Source: Micrasema longulum
Taxonomy: Eukaryota; Arthropoda; Insecta; Trichoptera; Brachycentridae
Direction: 5' to 3'
Assembly (NCBI GenBank): GCA_022494885.1
Contig: JAGVSM010003694.1
Coordinates: forward strand, 62,001-126,000
DNA length: 64,000 nt
The notes beneath the pieces are model-generated. The model was not told where the DNA came from. It did not search any database and saw only the letters and a list, made by a program, of their open reading frames with translations. A program made the position numbers and the translations under genes. Positions 1 to 8,914 of this stretch are shown piece by piece. How positions within the stretch are numbered: the stretch's first letter is position 1; each line of letters begins with the position of its first letter.

Positions 1-234
1 TTCTTGCACCTCCTTTCGTAGAATATATTGGAAAAAGTAAACGTAAATCAATCAAGGCCTATCTTGTTTACTTGTTATTGTCAGACTTGTCAAAGAAAAT
101 AAATGGATATATAAATTACCTTCTTGTGTTGTAAATACTATGAAACAAACTTGACTTCTAAATAAAAGAGAACATTGATATACTCGTATGTAAGATATGG
201 TAAAGATTTTGCTTTATACTTCAATTAATATCTA
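1..234. other. AT-rich sequence, no gene seen
   Basis: There are no open frames of note, no tRNA box and no recognisable repeat. It directly abuts the left arm of the Penelope-like element at 235. Confidence 0.6.
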
Positions 235-350
235 TTTACACTTATTTGTTTATAAATTTGTATAAACCACTTAATTTTTTTTTAATTACACTTCGACCGG
301 TTTCGAGGTTACTACCTCATCGTCAGGAATTTAACTAACTTATAATTACA
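235..350 (-). repeat. Left inverted arm (pseudo-LTR) of the PLE
   Basis: It starts TTTACACTTATTTG and is the reverse complement of 701-817 with only a few mismatches and indels around the A/T run. It carries the minus-strand hammerhead motif at 291-327. Confidence 0.88.
291..327 (-). ncRNA. Hammerhead ribozyme motif, left arm
   Basis: Read on the minus strand: CUGACGA core (320-326), one extra U, stem II GAGG/CCUC, then GAAA (301-304), followed by the palindrome ACCGGU and a C cleavage residue. It is identical in core to the right-arm copy. Stem III has no room for a loop, as in the minimal PLE hammerheads thought to act as dimers. Confidence 0.75.
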
Positions 351-619
351 CTTCACGTAAATTTAAAGTTAGAATCAAAGAACATATAAGATGTCTGAGT
401 AATAATAATTTTTCAGAATTCGCAAATCATCTTATATTCGAAAACCATGAATTTAATCATAAAACGTGTGTTGAAATTTTGCATGTCAATAAAAATGGTT
501 TACGTTTAGATAATTTAGAACGATTAGAAATTAGTAAAGCCATTAATCAAAAACTTCAAATAATAAATAATCAATTAAATTTAACTTCGAGTCCTCTTTT
601 AAAACTATTCCCGTTATGA
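350..619 (+). pseudogene. C-terminal fragment of PLE GIY-YIG endonuclease ORF
   Basis: An open frame of about 89 codons ends at TGA 617-619. It has no usable start because its 5' side runs straight into the left inverted arm. The peptide contains FKVRIKEH, EFANHLIFENHEFNHK, a VEILH strand, a LERLEISKAINQK helix and an ending SPLLKLFPL. This order is typical of the region after the GIY-YIG catalytic core in Penelope-like polyproteins. In the intact family this nuclease makes the nick that primes reverse transcription. The GIY-YIG motif itself and the entire reverse transcriptase are missing, so it cannot be active. There are no internal stops, which suggests a fairly recent insertion compared with the other relics in the window. 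The family assignment is from memory of the conserved pattern; a profile search would settle it. Confidence 0.75.
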
Positions 620-700
620 TTTATTTTATCTTCTTTCTCTCTCTTTCTTTCAATTTTCTGTCTTTTTTATACAATATTTTATTACATAAATAGCAACGCG

Positions 701-817
701 TGTAATTATAAGTTAGTTAAATTCCTGACGATGAGGTAGTAACCTCGAAACCGGTCGAAGTGTAATTTTAAAAAAAATTAAGTGGTTTACACGAATTTAT
801 AAACAAATAAGTGTAAA
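701..817 (+). repeat. Right inverted arm (pseudo-LTR) of the PLE
   Basis: Reverse complement of 235-350, directly downstream of the ORF stop and a ~80-bp A/T-rich 3' stretch. It contains the plus-strand hammerhead motif. Confidence 0.88.
722..766 (+). ncRNA. Hammerhead ribozyme, PLE right arm
   Basis: Core CUGACGA at 725-731, one extra U at 732, stem II GAGG (733-736) with loop UAGUAA and CCUC (743-746), GAAA at 747-750, stem III bases CCGG (751-754) and U755-C756. The predicted cleavage is after C756. Stem I begins with three pairs between UUC (722-724) and GAA (757-759), followed by an internal loop and a weaker outer helix. All core residues needed for hammerhead chemistry are present. 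ACCGGU is self-complementary, so two transcripts could share stem III. Activity is inferred. Confidence 0.75.
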
Positions 818-1071
818 ATGTCATACCACAAAGTGAAAAATGTTTTTGATAACAATAATATAATATCTATTTGATATAAAAATAAATATTTCCGATTTAT
901 TTAAGTTCAAAGTATTAACATTGTTGTCAAACATTTTAACTAATGTTAGTAAACATTTGTATATAACAATTAATTGACTTTTTATGTCATCGGTTTCGCG
1001 TTCGCCAACCATACTTGAGGTTCTGGGATCAATTTATGGAAGAATTGAAGTGAAAAATGTATTTTTTAGAT

Positions 1072-1222
1072 GGTTTTACACTCCAATATTTTTCTGTCCC
1101 TGAAGCGAATGACTGATCGCCTTACCTTCCTGTAACGGATGATAGAGATGCGACACAGTTATTTGCTAATGCAGTGCCCTATGCACTATCTGGTGCATAA
1201 GGGTTTGATGATGATGATGACA
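1072..1222 (+). mobile_element. SINE-B, 3' portion only
   Basis: It matches the body of the tRNA-derived SINE-B copies elsewhere in the window: a 'tccctg..gcg..gactgatc.tcttaccttcatgtaac' block, then a 'gcagtgccctatgcac' block. The tRNA-like head is missing. It ends in a (GAT)n tail at 1208-1222, the usual tail of this family. Confidence 0.7.
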
Positions 1223-1466
1223 TTTTAAATGGATTACACTTACGATCTGTCATCAGCCGGATCATGATCACATTACACTCTGTGTAACTTTTACCTATTT
1301 ATCATTGGTCATTGTGTTTACTACTTAATTAATAATTATAGTATTTTTAAAAATAATATTTTCCCTTATTTGTTTTATTTTAACTGAAATTAGGTGTAAT
1401 TTTGGTTTTTGGCTGTGATTCAATTTCTTATTATTACATTTTACTAAGAGCCGATTTACTAAGACC

Positions 1467-1645
1467 GGCGCCGTGGCGTAGTTGGTTAGACGGCTAAATG
1501 TGAAACTGGCGTCGCGCGTTCGATTCCCGCCAGTTGCAAGAAAAAATCCAAGGAATATATTTTTCTCAATTGGTCTGGGTGTTGTGGTGTATTTTTCATT
1601 ACCTTCCATATCCCCTCTATCCCACCTACTGACAAGCCTCAAAAT
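1467..1645 (+). mobile_element. tRNA-derived SINE (SINE-A)
   Basis: The head has an A box (GGCGTAGTTGGTTAG, 1475-1489) and a perfect B box (GCGTTCGATTCCCGC, 1516-1530) spaced as in a tRNA. A non-tRNA body of about 100 bp follows, then a T-rich stretch. It does not fold into an intact tRNA acceptor stem followed by a terminator, so it is read as a SINE and not a tRNA gene. This is the only copy of this family noticed in the window. Confidence 0.65.
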
Positions 1646-1810
1646 AGAGGTTTAGTGGATTATTCTTTTTTTTTTTAAAGTTAGAATGAGAGGATTAATA
1701 ATTTTATCAATATCAAAATAACATGTTAAAATTTTTTATTTTTAAAATTGTTTTATTTTTTTATGATATAAAAAACAAAATTGAAAAAATCATATTGCAT
1801 GAAGAACATT

Positions 1811-1880
1811 CTTAAACCAGCCAAAGACAGGACATTAGTCCTGTAATTTTATATTGCGTTCTCAAAAACATTATCTGTCA
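1811..1880 (+). repeat. D-family fragment
   Basis: A short match to the D repeat core (accagccaa.gacagg..att.gtcctgtaa). It is heavily decayed and has no partner arm nearby. Confidence 0.4.
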
Positions 1881-2209
1881 ATATCGCCCCTTTTTAGTTA
1901 GTAAAAAAAATCATGTATCTACAAATGAAATCAATTTTGCCTCTGTTTAAGAACGAAATGATTATGTTTGATATATAATTGTTCAGTACTCAAATAGAGG
2001 CGTCTATGTTAATAAACCAATCGTATACAGCTTTTGAATTTGAACGTCGCGACGCAAACGAGCTATGCTGGGACTTATTGCATTTGCGCTCTTTAGTTGC
2101 TATTTAAACAGGACCGCATCCAGCAAAACATATCTAGATTTAATTTTTAATATTTATGGTTTAGCGATTTTTATAAACATATGACATACACAATAGAAAA
2201 TCACAATTT

Positions 2210-2895
2210 AGGTTGGGAATAAACAGAACCAAAACGAAGCTCATGATCGTTGATGGAACCAATGTGCCACAACAATTAAATAAACTCTAGACCTATAAAA
2301 AGTGGAAAATTTGGTTTATTTGGGCTCATTCAGCTCTGCGAGCAGTGCATGCACATCAGAAATTAAAAGATGCATTCTAATCGAACACCATGATTTGACT
2401 GGCTAAAATTTGGCAAGATCGGGGCATCTCGAAGGAAACGAAAATGTACATAGTGCGTACTCTTGTATTTTCAATATTCTTATATGACACAGAAACGCGG
2501 ACAGTTAAAGCACGTAAGCAGGAGATAATAGATGTCTTTGAGATGTGATGTTGGTGTCAAATGCTGAAAATTTTATGGACAGCAAGAAGAAAAAATGTCT
2601 CCGGAGAATCTCAACGTGAAAGTTCGCCTATCGGCCGTATGCTGCGCTGAACGTATTCTACAGTTCTTCGGACACATAGCTAAACATAACCCAGAAAATC
2701 TGGAGAAATAGTAATCACGGGCAGTGTGCCAGGACAAAGGAGCAGAGGTAGAACTGCAGCTCAATGAAACGACCAGGTGATAACAATGTTACGGGTGACC
2801 GTATATGGAGCTGTGGAAAGGGTGCAGAACCGTGATGGGTGGAAACGCATTGTGAATGGAATGGCTGAGAATGAGCTAGGCTGAAATATTCACGA
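2210..2895 (+). pseudogene. RTE-like LINE, C-terminal reverse transcriptase region, decayed
   Basis: Translation in shifting frames gives the characteristic order of insect endonuclease/reverse-transcriptase elements. First comes NRTKTKLMIVDG (about 2230). After ~170 bases comes AKIWQDRGISKETKMYIVRTL, followed by FSIF-Y-TETRTVKA, IDVFEM-CW and LWTARRKNVS (2400-2600). Then come ILQFFGHIAKHNPENLE and a GSVPGQRSRGR block, ending near a GW-RIVNGMAENELG tail at 2883. In the intact family this is the thumb and C-terminal part of the polymerase. Several stop codons and frameshifts break it, and the palm domain with the catalytic aspartates is absent. Open frames called on the opposite strand here are shadows of this relic. 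Clade is assigned as RTE-like by pattern memory. Confidence 0.75.
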
Positions 2896-2989
2896 TGAAA
2901 CATTCAATTCTTGTAATTTTTTTGTACGCCGATGAAAGACAAATGGCTATTTTTAAGTGGGTACACATTTTTTATTTTTTTTTTATTTT

Positions 2990-3168
2990 TAAAAGAAATA
3001 TTTGCGTTCTTATGATTTACCCAAATATTTAATTTTGAGGGCCATTTTCAACGAGTTGTAAGTAACTCACTATTAGAAAATGGAATCAAGTTGGGGTATA
3101 GTGGGATTCGAACCACAGACCTTTGGTCCGTGAGTCCGAGACACTAGCCACAGGACCACAACCCGATC
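2990..3168 (-). mobile_element. tRNA-derived SINE (SINE-C), minus strand
   Basis: On the minus strand the head reads GATCGGGTTGTGGTCCTGTG, with an A-box-like GGCTAGTGTC and a B box GGTTCGAATCCCA. The body runs to an A/T-rich 3' end at ~2990. A second copy, also minus strand, lies at 42790-42970 inside another SINE, which confirms it as a mobile family. Confidence 0.7.
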
Positions 3169-3830
3169 AAATAAATGACAAATTCAAACATTTGAGACAG
3201 AAATTCACGAACCTATCACAATGTAAAAATCTATAAAATTTAATCGCTTTAGCAATTATTACCAGTTTAAAAAATATTATGGTATATTATTTTACGACAT
3301 GAAATAATTAAAATTATACACTACTTCAGTAATTAAACTGGCAACGTTTTCCACAAAGAATGCGCTACAAACTCTGTTGGCTTATGCATTGATGGTAACA
3401 TAATTTCTATTGATTTTTTTTCAAATTTTTAATGGGCACCAAATGTAAAACGAATTAATTATTTTAATCGACATAAAATTTACTATTCTAAAAGATATTG
3501 TGTTTGCTTTTACATTACTTTTAATATTTTATTTGATTGCAAGTCTTCAAAATTGAATATAAAGTAGATGAAAGTGAGCATTTTAGACATCTGAATCTGT
3601 TGTAAAATAATGAAGGACAATACATTATTAACTAAATTTTTGGAAAGCTAAAATTAAGTATCACCGTGGCCGTATTTTTGAACTGAATTGTCTTGTGTTA
3701 TATTTTGTATATAATAAAATTAAATTGTAGTGCTTATATTTTAACATGCAAGATTCACACCCACCTGAGCCTTTGTCGCTTCTTTAACCCCATGTAAACA
3801 TTTAGGATTTAATTTATTCTTCTTCTTTTA
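3169..3830. other. AT-rich, no gene seen
   Basis: Low-complexity A/T-rich sequence without a supported feature. No frame has recognisable protein similarity. Confidence 0.5.
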
Positions 3831-3834
3831 TTTT

Positions 3835-4025
3835 CTCTCCCTGATGGAAGGTGGAAATCATTGCGGTTATTCTCACTTTATTGGCAGCTATCCTGAACAA
3901 GGACTGAGTGCTGCAATGAATCCAGTCACGCAAGTTTTTCAGTCAAGAATGCGTCTTCTGCCTGCACTGCGTCTTTATTCATTTTTTCCCTGTAGAATGA
4001 CTTGTAAAATGTTACATGTTTCACT
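3835..4025 (-). pseudogene. LINE C-terminal relic (RTE-like), minus strand
   Basis: The minus strand reads VILQGKNE-RRSAGRRRILD, then KTCVTGF, matching the usual insect RTE tail pattern 'LQLI-GKI-GKRGPGRRR-SWLKNLR-WF' with stops. The same tail type occurs at 53155-53640. A plus-strand open frame of 65 codons here is a shadow of it. Confidence 0.55.
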
Positions 4026-4121
4026 TTTCATCACATGCTGAAAGAATTTTTTGTATTTGGTGTTCAGTAGTTTTTTATTTTTTTTCATCCGTCGGAGAAA
4101 GGTTTTAATTGACTTATTTAT

Positions 4122-4370
4122 TTTAAACAAATTACAACAGGGATAAAAAATACTTTAAATAAAGGAATGTGGAAGTCTAGGCATTTGCAAAACTTATGAC
4201 CTGTCATTAGCTGGTTTAAGTGGCCACAACAATAAACGGTTTCAGCTATTTAATTCGACTAAAATCAACAAATGGAAGAATTGAAAAACTATGGATATTC
4301 AAACATACATACCAGAGGCGGTTCCTTAGTATGGGCATAAGTGCAGTGCACTGCCAAGTAAAAATATGTG
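4122..4370 (-). repeat. D-family unit, left arm of a widely spaced inverted pair
   Basis: It begins ACAAATTACAACAGGGATAA and runs through GGAAGTCTAGGCATTTGCA and ATGACCTGTCATTAGCTGG, the reverse complement of the D core. A hammerhead-like relic follows on the minus strand (..TTGTTGA...AATTAAATAGCTGAAACC), then a 'ggaagaattga' block. The opposite-orientation D core is at 4977-5170, with unrelated sequence between. Confidence 0.6.
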
Positions 4371-4960
4371 GAAATGTTATAGATACAAAGAAACAGAGAT
4401 TCGTCGCAATATTATACTCGTAAACATCATAATATTCAATACAAGGGCCAAAAGATCTAGCGAGATCGCCTCTAGCGGACGATTTTCTCATCTTGTCTAC
4501 GCATGCGCAATCGTCCCCGTGTATGTTCTGTTTTGCACAATTCCTTACCTTGAATTTGTATGAAATATGTAATTTCTCCTAAGATCGTCATTTGAGCCAG
4601 ATAGACAACGCTTTATACCGGTGAATCGTGCGTTAGAGGGAGAATATAATTTACATACTCCGGGCATTACCAACGCATGCGCAGAGTTGAAGTTTGAAGT
4701 TCGTTTGCAATGTCACTTTGAACATGCGTAATGACATGATATCATTTCGAATTTAGTTGATTTAGTATTCTATAACGTGCGTATAATGTTAGGCGAATTT
4801 AGCGTTCCTGGTTCCAATGCGCGGGCTGTCATTTGTCATACTATCGCCCGTTTATCACTTCAGACCTGTCATATTGTTATAATATTATTGAACTTAATAT
4901 ATAAGTTGACAAAATGTAAAGAAATTCACTGCCTATGTTTTCGGTCAGGAGCCGCCAGTG
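4371..4960. other. Unclassified sequence with NRF1-like palindromes
   Basis: No gene seen. The stretch between the D arms is richer in CpG than its surroundings and has two copies of ACGCATGCGCA (near 4500 and 4673), see the separate entry. Short overlapping frames on both strands look like chance. Confidence 0.4.
4498..4683. promoter_or_regulatory. Two ACGCATGCGCA palindromic sites
   Basis: ACGCATGCGCA occurs twice, about 175 bp apart. GCGCATGCGC-type palindromes are the binding site of NRF1 / Drosophila Erect wing, which typically sits at CpG-rich promoters. No gene start could be recognised beside them, so this is a site call only. Confidence 0.3.
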
Positions 4961-4981
4961 ATACATACATACATACATACA
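4961..4981 (+). repeat. (CATA)n microsatellite
   Basis: Five CATA units immediately upstream of the D core at 4977; it may mark the insertion edge. Confidence 0.8.
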
Positions 4982-5170
4982 ACCATACAAACCAGCCAAT
5001 AACAGGTCATGAGTCCTGTAAATGCCTAGACTTCCATATTCCCTTATTTAAGGTATTTTTCACCCCTGTTGTAATTTGTTAACCTTAATGACTTCCGAGG
5101 GGGTGAAATCCAGTCTTTTGTCTACAAACATTTAGACAAACTCAAATATTGTAATATTTATTTTTAATTA
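4977..5170 (+). repeat. D-family unit, right arm
   Basis: One of the best D cores: AACCAGCCAATAACAGGTCA, CTGTAAATGCCTAGACTTCC, ACCCCTGTTGTAATTTGTTA, ATGACTTCCGAGGGGGTGAA, CCAGTCTTTTGTCTAC. It is the reverse complement of 4122-4215. Confidence 0.65.
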
Positions 5171-5720
5171 AAAAATATCCCGTCTTTTGCTTGATGTATT
5201 ACAATGTTACAGCATCATCTGCAAAGGAATTTTCAGCACAGTATTTTAATAGTTGTAAATAAATTTGAGTTACTAGTCCAGATCTGTGAAGGGTTGAATA
5301 AAGTTTTATTGGCACAGGATTGAAAGTAATTTTCCGTTGTAGGAGAGCCCAGTGAGGTGAATTTTTCATTTGTAAGCGCAGCTCGCGATACAAATAATGT
5401 CCTAGTAAAATACCTATCTGCACGACTATTTATTAAAGAAAGTAATTTCGCGATGAGATTGTTATGTGAAGGTTCACGACATTAGTGCAGATTTATGGGC
5501 CTAGAATTGCAGACCGGGCCCCTATACCTAGATCTATATTGTATGAATAAATGTACAATCTTCAAGTCATGTATTTAATGCGTACGTTTTTTTTTAAATA
5601 TACCCGAAAAGAAAACACTGATAAATCCATATGTTATTCATTTAAGAATCGTTGAAAAAGTGAAATAAAAACATTTACGTCATAAAAGAAACTGATTTAC
5701 CTTTTTTAAAATTTTGTGCA
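5171..5720. other. No gene seen
   Basis: A/T-rich sequence. A 74-codon minus-strand frame at 5199-5423 has no recognisable domain and no support. Confidence 0.45.
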
Positions 5721-5724
5721 TAAT

Positions 5725-5990
5725 TTATTTATTTATTTACAAACTTCATAAGTACTAAGTACTTTGGTGAACTCGATGCTTAAAGCAATATCTTTTAGCT
5801 AACCAAAAAACAGATTTGTCAAAACAAGAGATTGATCAAAATGTTGGTACTAAAATACCATAAATACACACCAAAAGATACATGAATAAAATAATAAATT
5901 AAAAAAACATGATTATTTAATAATAAGCGCTTTTTAAATTGAGAGATAAAGCTTGCACATACTAACTGTAATAAAAAATATAAATAAACA
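5725..5990 (-). repeat. LINE 3' untranslated tail, minus strand
   Basis: Its minus-strand reading ends in an (AATAAATAAATAA)-type tail (plus strand TTATTTATTTATTTAC at 5725) preceded by a GCTTTAAGCATCGAGTTC segment, the layout of insect Jockey-like 3' ends. It aligns with 17875-18115 through the AACCAAAAAACAGATTTGTC / AATCAAAAAACAGACTGGTC block. Confidence 0.55.
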
Positions 5991-6027
5991 AAGTTATCTA
6001 AGGATTATCTACAAAATCAAGAAATGA

Positions 6028-6300
6028 GTTTTGCGTTGTTTTGGACATGTTGAGCGAATAGACGGCAAAAGATCGGCCTTAAAATTTAAGATGCAAATTT
6101 TGATGAATGCAGAAAAGGAAATAAAAACAGAATTTACAGAATGGCAAAACAACTATGACTAAAATCAACAAATACTTAAAAATTGACGTATCAAAAGTCG
6201 GAATAATTGGCGCGCGTGCATGCGACGATGTATGAATGTAGAGGAAGCAAGGTTTTTATGCAAGAACATGGCGTGATATGAGAAAAACAGCGTTACAAAA
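6028..6300 (+). pseudogene. LINE C-terminal relic ending RCMNVEEA
   Basis: Translation gives LRCFGHVERIDGKRSALK, then after frameshifts SRNNWRACMRRCMNVEEAR-LCKN. The intact family ends '..WFGHVERM....TAKKIYDANV.G.R.RGRPRKTWHDQV...ACMRRCMNV.EAK..C..R..WR..LS.YP'. The same tail is present at 16075-16545 (minus), 39005-39425 (minus) and 56930-57510 (plus), so this window holds four truncated copies of one LINE family. This copy is the most damaged: the GRPRKTW block is unrecognisable and several stops interrupt it. It is the 3' end of the polymerase ORF and has no catalytic part. Confidence 0.65.
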
Positions 6301-6589
6301 TACATACATCATATTTATGAATGCATACAATAAAGCCATTGAAGTCTTCCACAAAAGCCTTACTTTGTCTTCTCATCCTTAATTATCTTGCAGTATTATT
6401 CATTTGTTTTCTCTTAATATCGTCTGGTTTTTTTCTTTAAATCATATTTTGCTTAACTTGTTTCGTTATTAATAATATATGTGTTTCTGACTACTGACAT
6501 ATAATAAATAGACAAGTCATTTCCTGAGATATCGCCTTCAACAACTCAAAATACAAAAAGAGAGAATCATTATACGATATATCATTGCA

Positions 6590-7880
6590 CTGAACAAGAA
6601 AGACAATCCTTAAGAGTGCAATAATTACTGCGGAATAACTCTGCTTAGTGTTCCAGGAAAGGTTGCACACATAATCTTGGGCAGAATACGACCTCCTGTA
6701 CTGCAGATTTTCCGAGTCAACCAAACTGGTTTTTAACTGGCGGCCTCCGTGGTGTAGTAGTCAAGATGCTTGACTCAGGCACGGAAGGTTCCGGGTTCGA
6801 TTCCCGGTGAGGACACAAAAATTAAAATTTGATTGTTCTCAAGCCTGGTTGTTCTGTAATGTAATTCACCACTGTAATTGGGCCCCTGGCCTGTTGTGGT
6901 GCAAAAAAATGAAATGAAATGAAATGAAAAATTCCCAGTAAGTCGTATGCGGACCATATATATAACATAAGATGCATTCTCAAACAGAGCAATAAAATAA
7001 ACTCACCCCTTGCATGTTGCTTTATTGACTATGAGAAAGCATTTGATAATCCGCATCGACCATCTTTTTGGAAAAAATTTTATGCGTATGGTAATTCTTT
7101 CAATATTATTTTTGTTTAAAAGCGCTCCACATAGACATCAATTGTCGTGTGAGAATCGGTGGCTCTTTGACTGGTTGGTTCGGGGTCTTCACCGGAGTGA
7201 GGCAAGGCTGCGTCCTTGCACCGTTATTATTCATCATACTGATGGATTTTATCTTATGCAAGTCAACACCACTTTATTGAGGCATAGAAGTAAACTCCCT
7301 ATTAATGCTGTGTGACTTGGAGTATGCAGACGATGCGGTTCTTCTTGTAAAGTCTGTTGGTAATTTTTAGGAAATTTTTGACAAACGGCAGGAAAACTCT
7401 GTTTATCTGGATTTTAATATCAATACTCAATAAACCCAGATTATGTGCAACAAATCGAGACGATTGAGAAAATTGACAGGTTTAAATACTTGGGAGTTCA
7501 CATAACTGAGGATCGAAGTATGCACAAAGAACTCGCAACCCGCTTAGGAATTACTAAAGCAACTTTTAAAAACATGATGCGTGTTGTCTGAAACTCTAGT
7601 CTATACTAGGTCAAAATGAAATGCCGATTCTTCAACTCTTGTATAATGCCAGGACTCCTAAATGGGTGCGAATCTTGGACTATTACCAGAGCTCCAAACG
7701 CCAAATTTCTGAATTTTTAGAGTAAGTTCTTGAGGAGAATATAAGGTTTAACGTAGTTTGATTTAATAACTAACATTGCAGTCTAAGAATAGACGCAGCA
7801 GCCTCTTATGATGTGTGTCTTGAGGATGCGGCGGTGGACAGTTTTATCTACCATCTTTGGTCGTAGAGTAAAGAAATATG
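6590..7880 (+). pseudogene. RTE-like LINE reverse transcriptase, frameshifted and split by a SINE
   Basis: This is the longest reverse transcriptase relic. The first segment (6596-6735) reads ECNNYCGITLLSVPGKVAHI, then ILGRIRPP and FRVNQTGF, the fingers region. After the SINE at 6739-6935 it resumes with SKSYADHIYNIRCILKQSNK and FIDYEKAFD (7027-7047, first catalytic-region motif). GVRQGC follows at 7194-7211 and YADD, the polymerase active site, at 7323-7334. The C-terminal part gives KIDRFKYLGVHITEDRSM and an LNGCESWT block. Motifs lie in different frames, so at least two frameshifts plus stops inactivate it. YADD itself is intact. It would have copied its own RNA by target-primed reverse transcription in the nucleus. 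RTE-like assignment is from motif order. Confidence 0.82.
6739..6935 (+). mobile_element. tRNA-derived SINE (SINE-G) inserted in the LINE
   Basis: The head GGCGGCCTCCGTGGTGTAGT and B box GGGTTCGATTCCCGG (6791-6805) are intact. The body includes TGTAATGTAATTCACCACTG and CCTGTTGTGGTGCAA, and the tail is (ATGAA)n. It interrupts the reverse transcriptase right after NQTGF. Related copies are at 51919-52057 and 52126-52246. Confidence 0.8.
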
Positions 7881-8455
7881 ATCAATAATTTTAGAAAACG
7901 GAAAATGTAGATGACACAGAAAATTTCATTCTGATACTGTTTCTTAAAATAAATGAACTATATCAGTTCAGTTTTGGAATGCAAAAAATGGGACGCTAAA
8001 CGCTGATTTATCAATATTCGTGAGGTAAAATTAGTCCGACGTGCAGTCGTTTTTGTTGGCATTTGCGAGAGAGAGACATGAAAATAATGTTCAAATACAT
8101 ATTCATTTAAAATTGTCTGGTTTCACCGAACTTTTAAATTTTTATTCCAAGATTGTTAAATAATCTTCCAGAAAAGCTCCTTAACTTGTTGTAAATATTT
8201 ATAATCAAATGCATTTTATATGTTTTAAATAATGTGTCTAATCAAAAAGTCCCTAGACTAAGTGGGTAGCAAAAATTATAACATGTTACTGTTGTTCCTA
8301 ATATTAAAATGAATAAACGTTGTTTTGCAGAACTGCAAGTAATAAAATAATAAACGCATGTAGGCGAGTATTGTGTACATATGTGATTCAACTACTTATT
8401 GAAATTGTGTTTATACTATCTGGTGTTGTAATAACGAGTTTTCAAACAGATTGGC
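7881..8455. other. No gene seen
   Basis: A/T-rich sequence following the LINE relic. The 81-codon frame at 8320-8565 has no recognisable domain. Confidence 0.45.
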
Positions 8456-8700
8456 GTGTAATTAACAAAAGTCCTGTGACGTCAGCCAAACAATCAGTAG
8501 ACAAGGAGACCTCCGGTCTACTGCTGTTATCCTTCTACTCATGGCTGTTAGCCTTCATCCCCTAACGGCCGTTACCCGTTATACTCGTACTTGGGACAGC
8601 GGCCCCGGAAACGACTTCCGGTTACAAAACTGATTTGCTTTAACCGTGGTCTAATTCAACCAGCAGTGCCTCCTGAAAACGAGGGTCTGCCGAAAAACTA
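8456..8700. other. GC-richer, apparently unique island
   Basis: Base composition rises sharply (CGGCCGTTACCCG, ACAGCGGCCCCGGAAACG, GTCTGCCGAAAAAC). No repeat in the window matches it and no coding signal is convincing. It is a candidate regulatory or conserved noncoding segment. Confidence 0.35.
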
Positions 8701-8914
8701 ACAATAAATCAAACAGTTTTCAATTATTATCTTTTAAATCTAAGAAACGGCCATTTTAAGAATGGCAGATGCTGAATAGCTGTACGTAGGTAATTTTATA
8801 TTTCAGTTTTTCAAATAAAGAACATAATCACGTATTTTAGTATGCTAATTTGTTACATGAAAGATAAAGGCAAGATGATTTGTAAAGTAAAAAAACTGAA
8901 TATTTTATGTATGT

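Larger units (their letters stand above)
235..817 (+). mobile_element. Penelope-like retroelement (PLE) remnant with inverted terminal repeats
   Basis: Two arms (235-350 and 701-817) are near-perfect reverse complements of about 116 bp and enclose a fragment of a GIY-YIG endonuclease reading frame that runs towards the right arm. PLEs are retroelements with a telomerase-like reverse transcriptase followed by a GIY-YIG nuclease. Their copies are often 5'-truncated and bounded by pseudo-LTRs in direct or inverted orientation. Here only the last ~90 codons remain, so the copy is severely 5'-truncated with an inverted upstream pseudo-LTR. Both arms contain a hammerhead ribozyme motif, as known for PLE pseudo-LTRs. 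The reverse transcriptase is absent, so the copy is not autonomous. Confidence 0.85.

Noticed and set aside
1467..1540. tRNA-like A and B boxes as a real tRNA gene
   Set aside because: No closing acceptor stem or downstream T-run at the right place, and a SINE body follows. The same reasoning applies to the boxes at 6741, 25940, 42702, 51919 and 52126.
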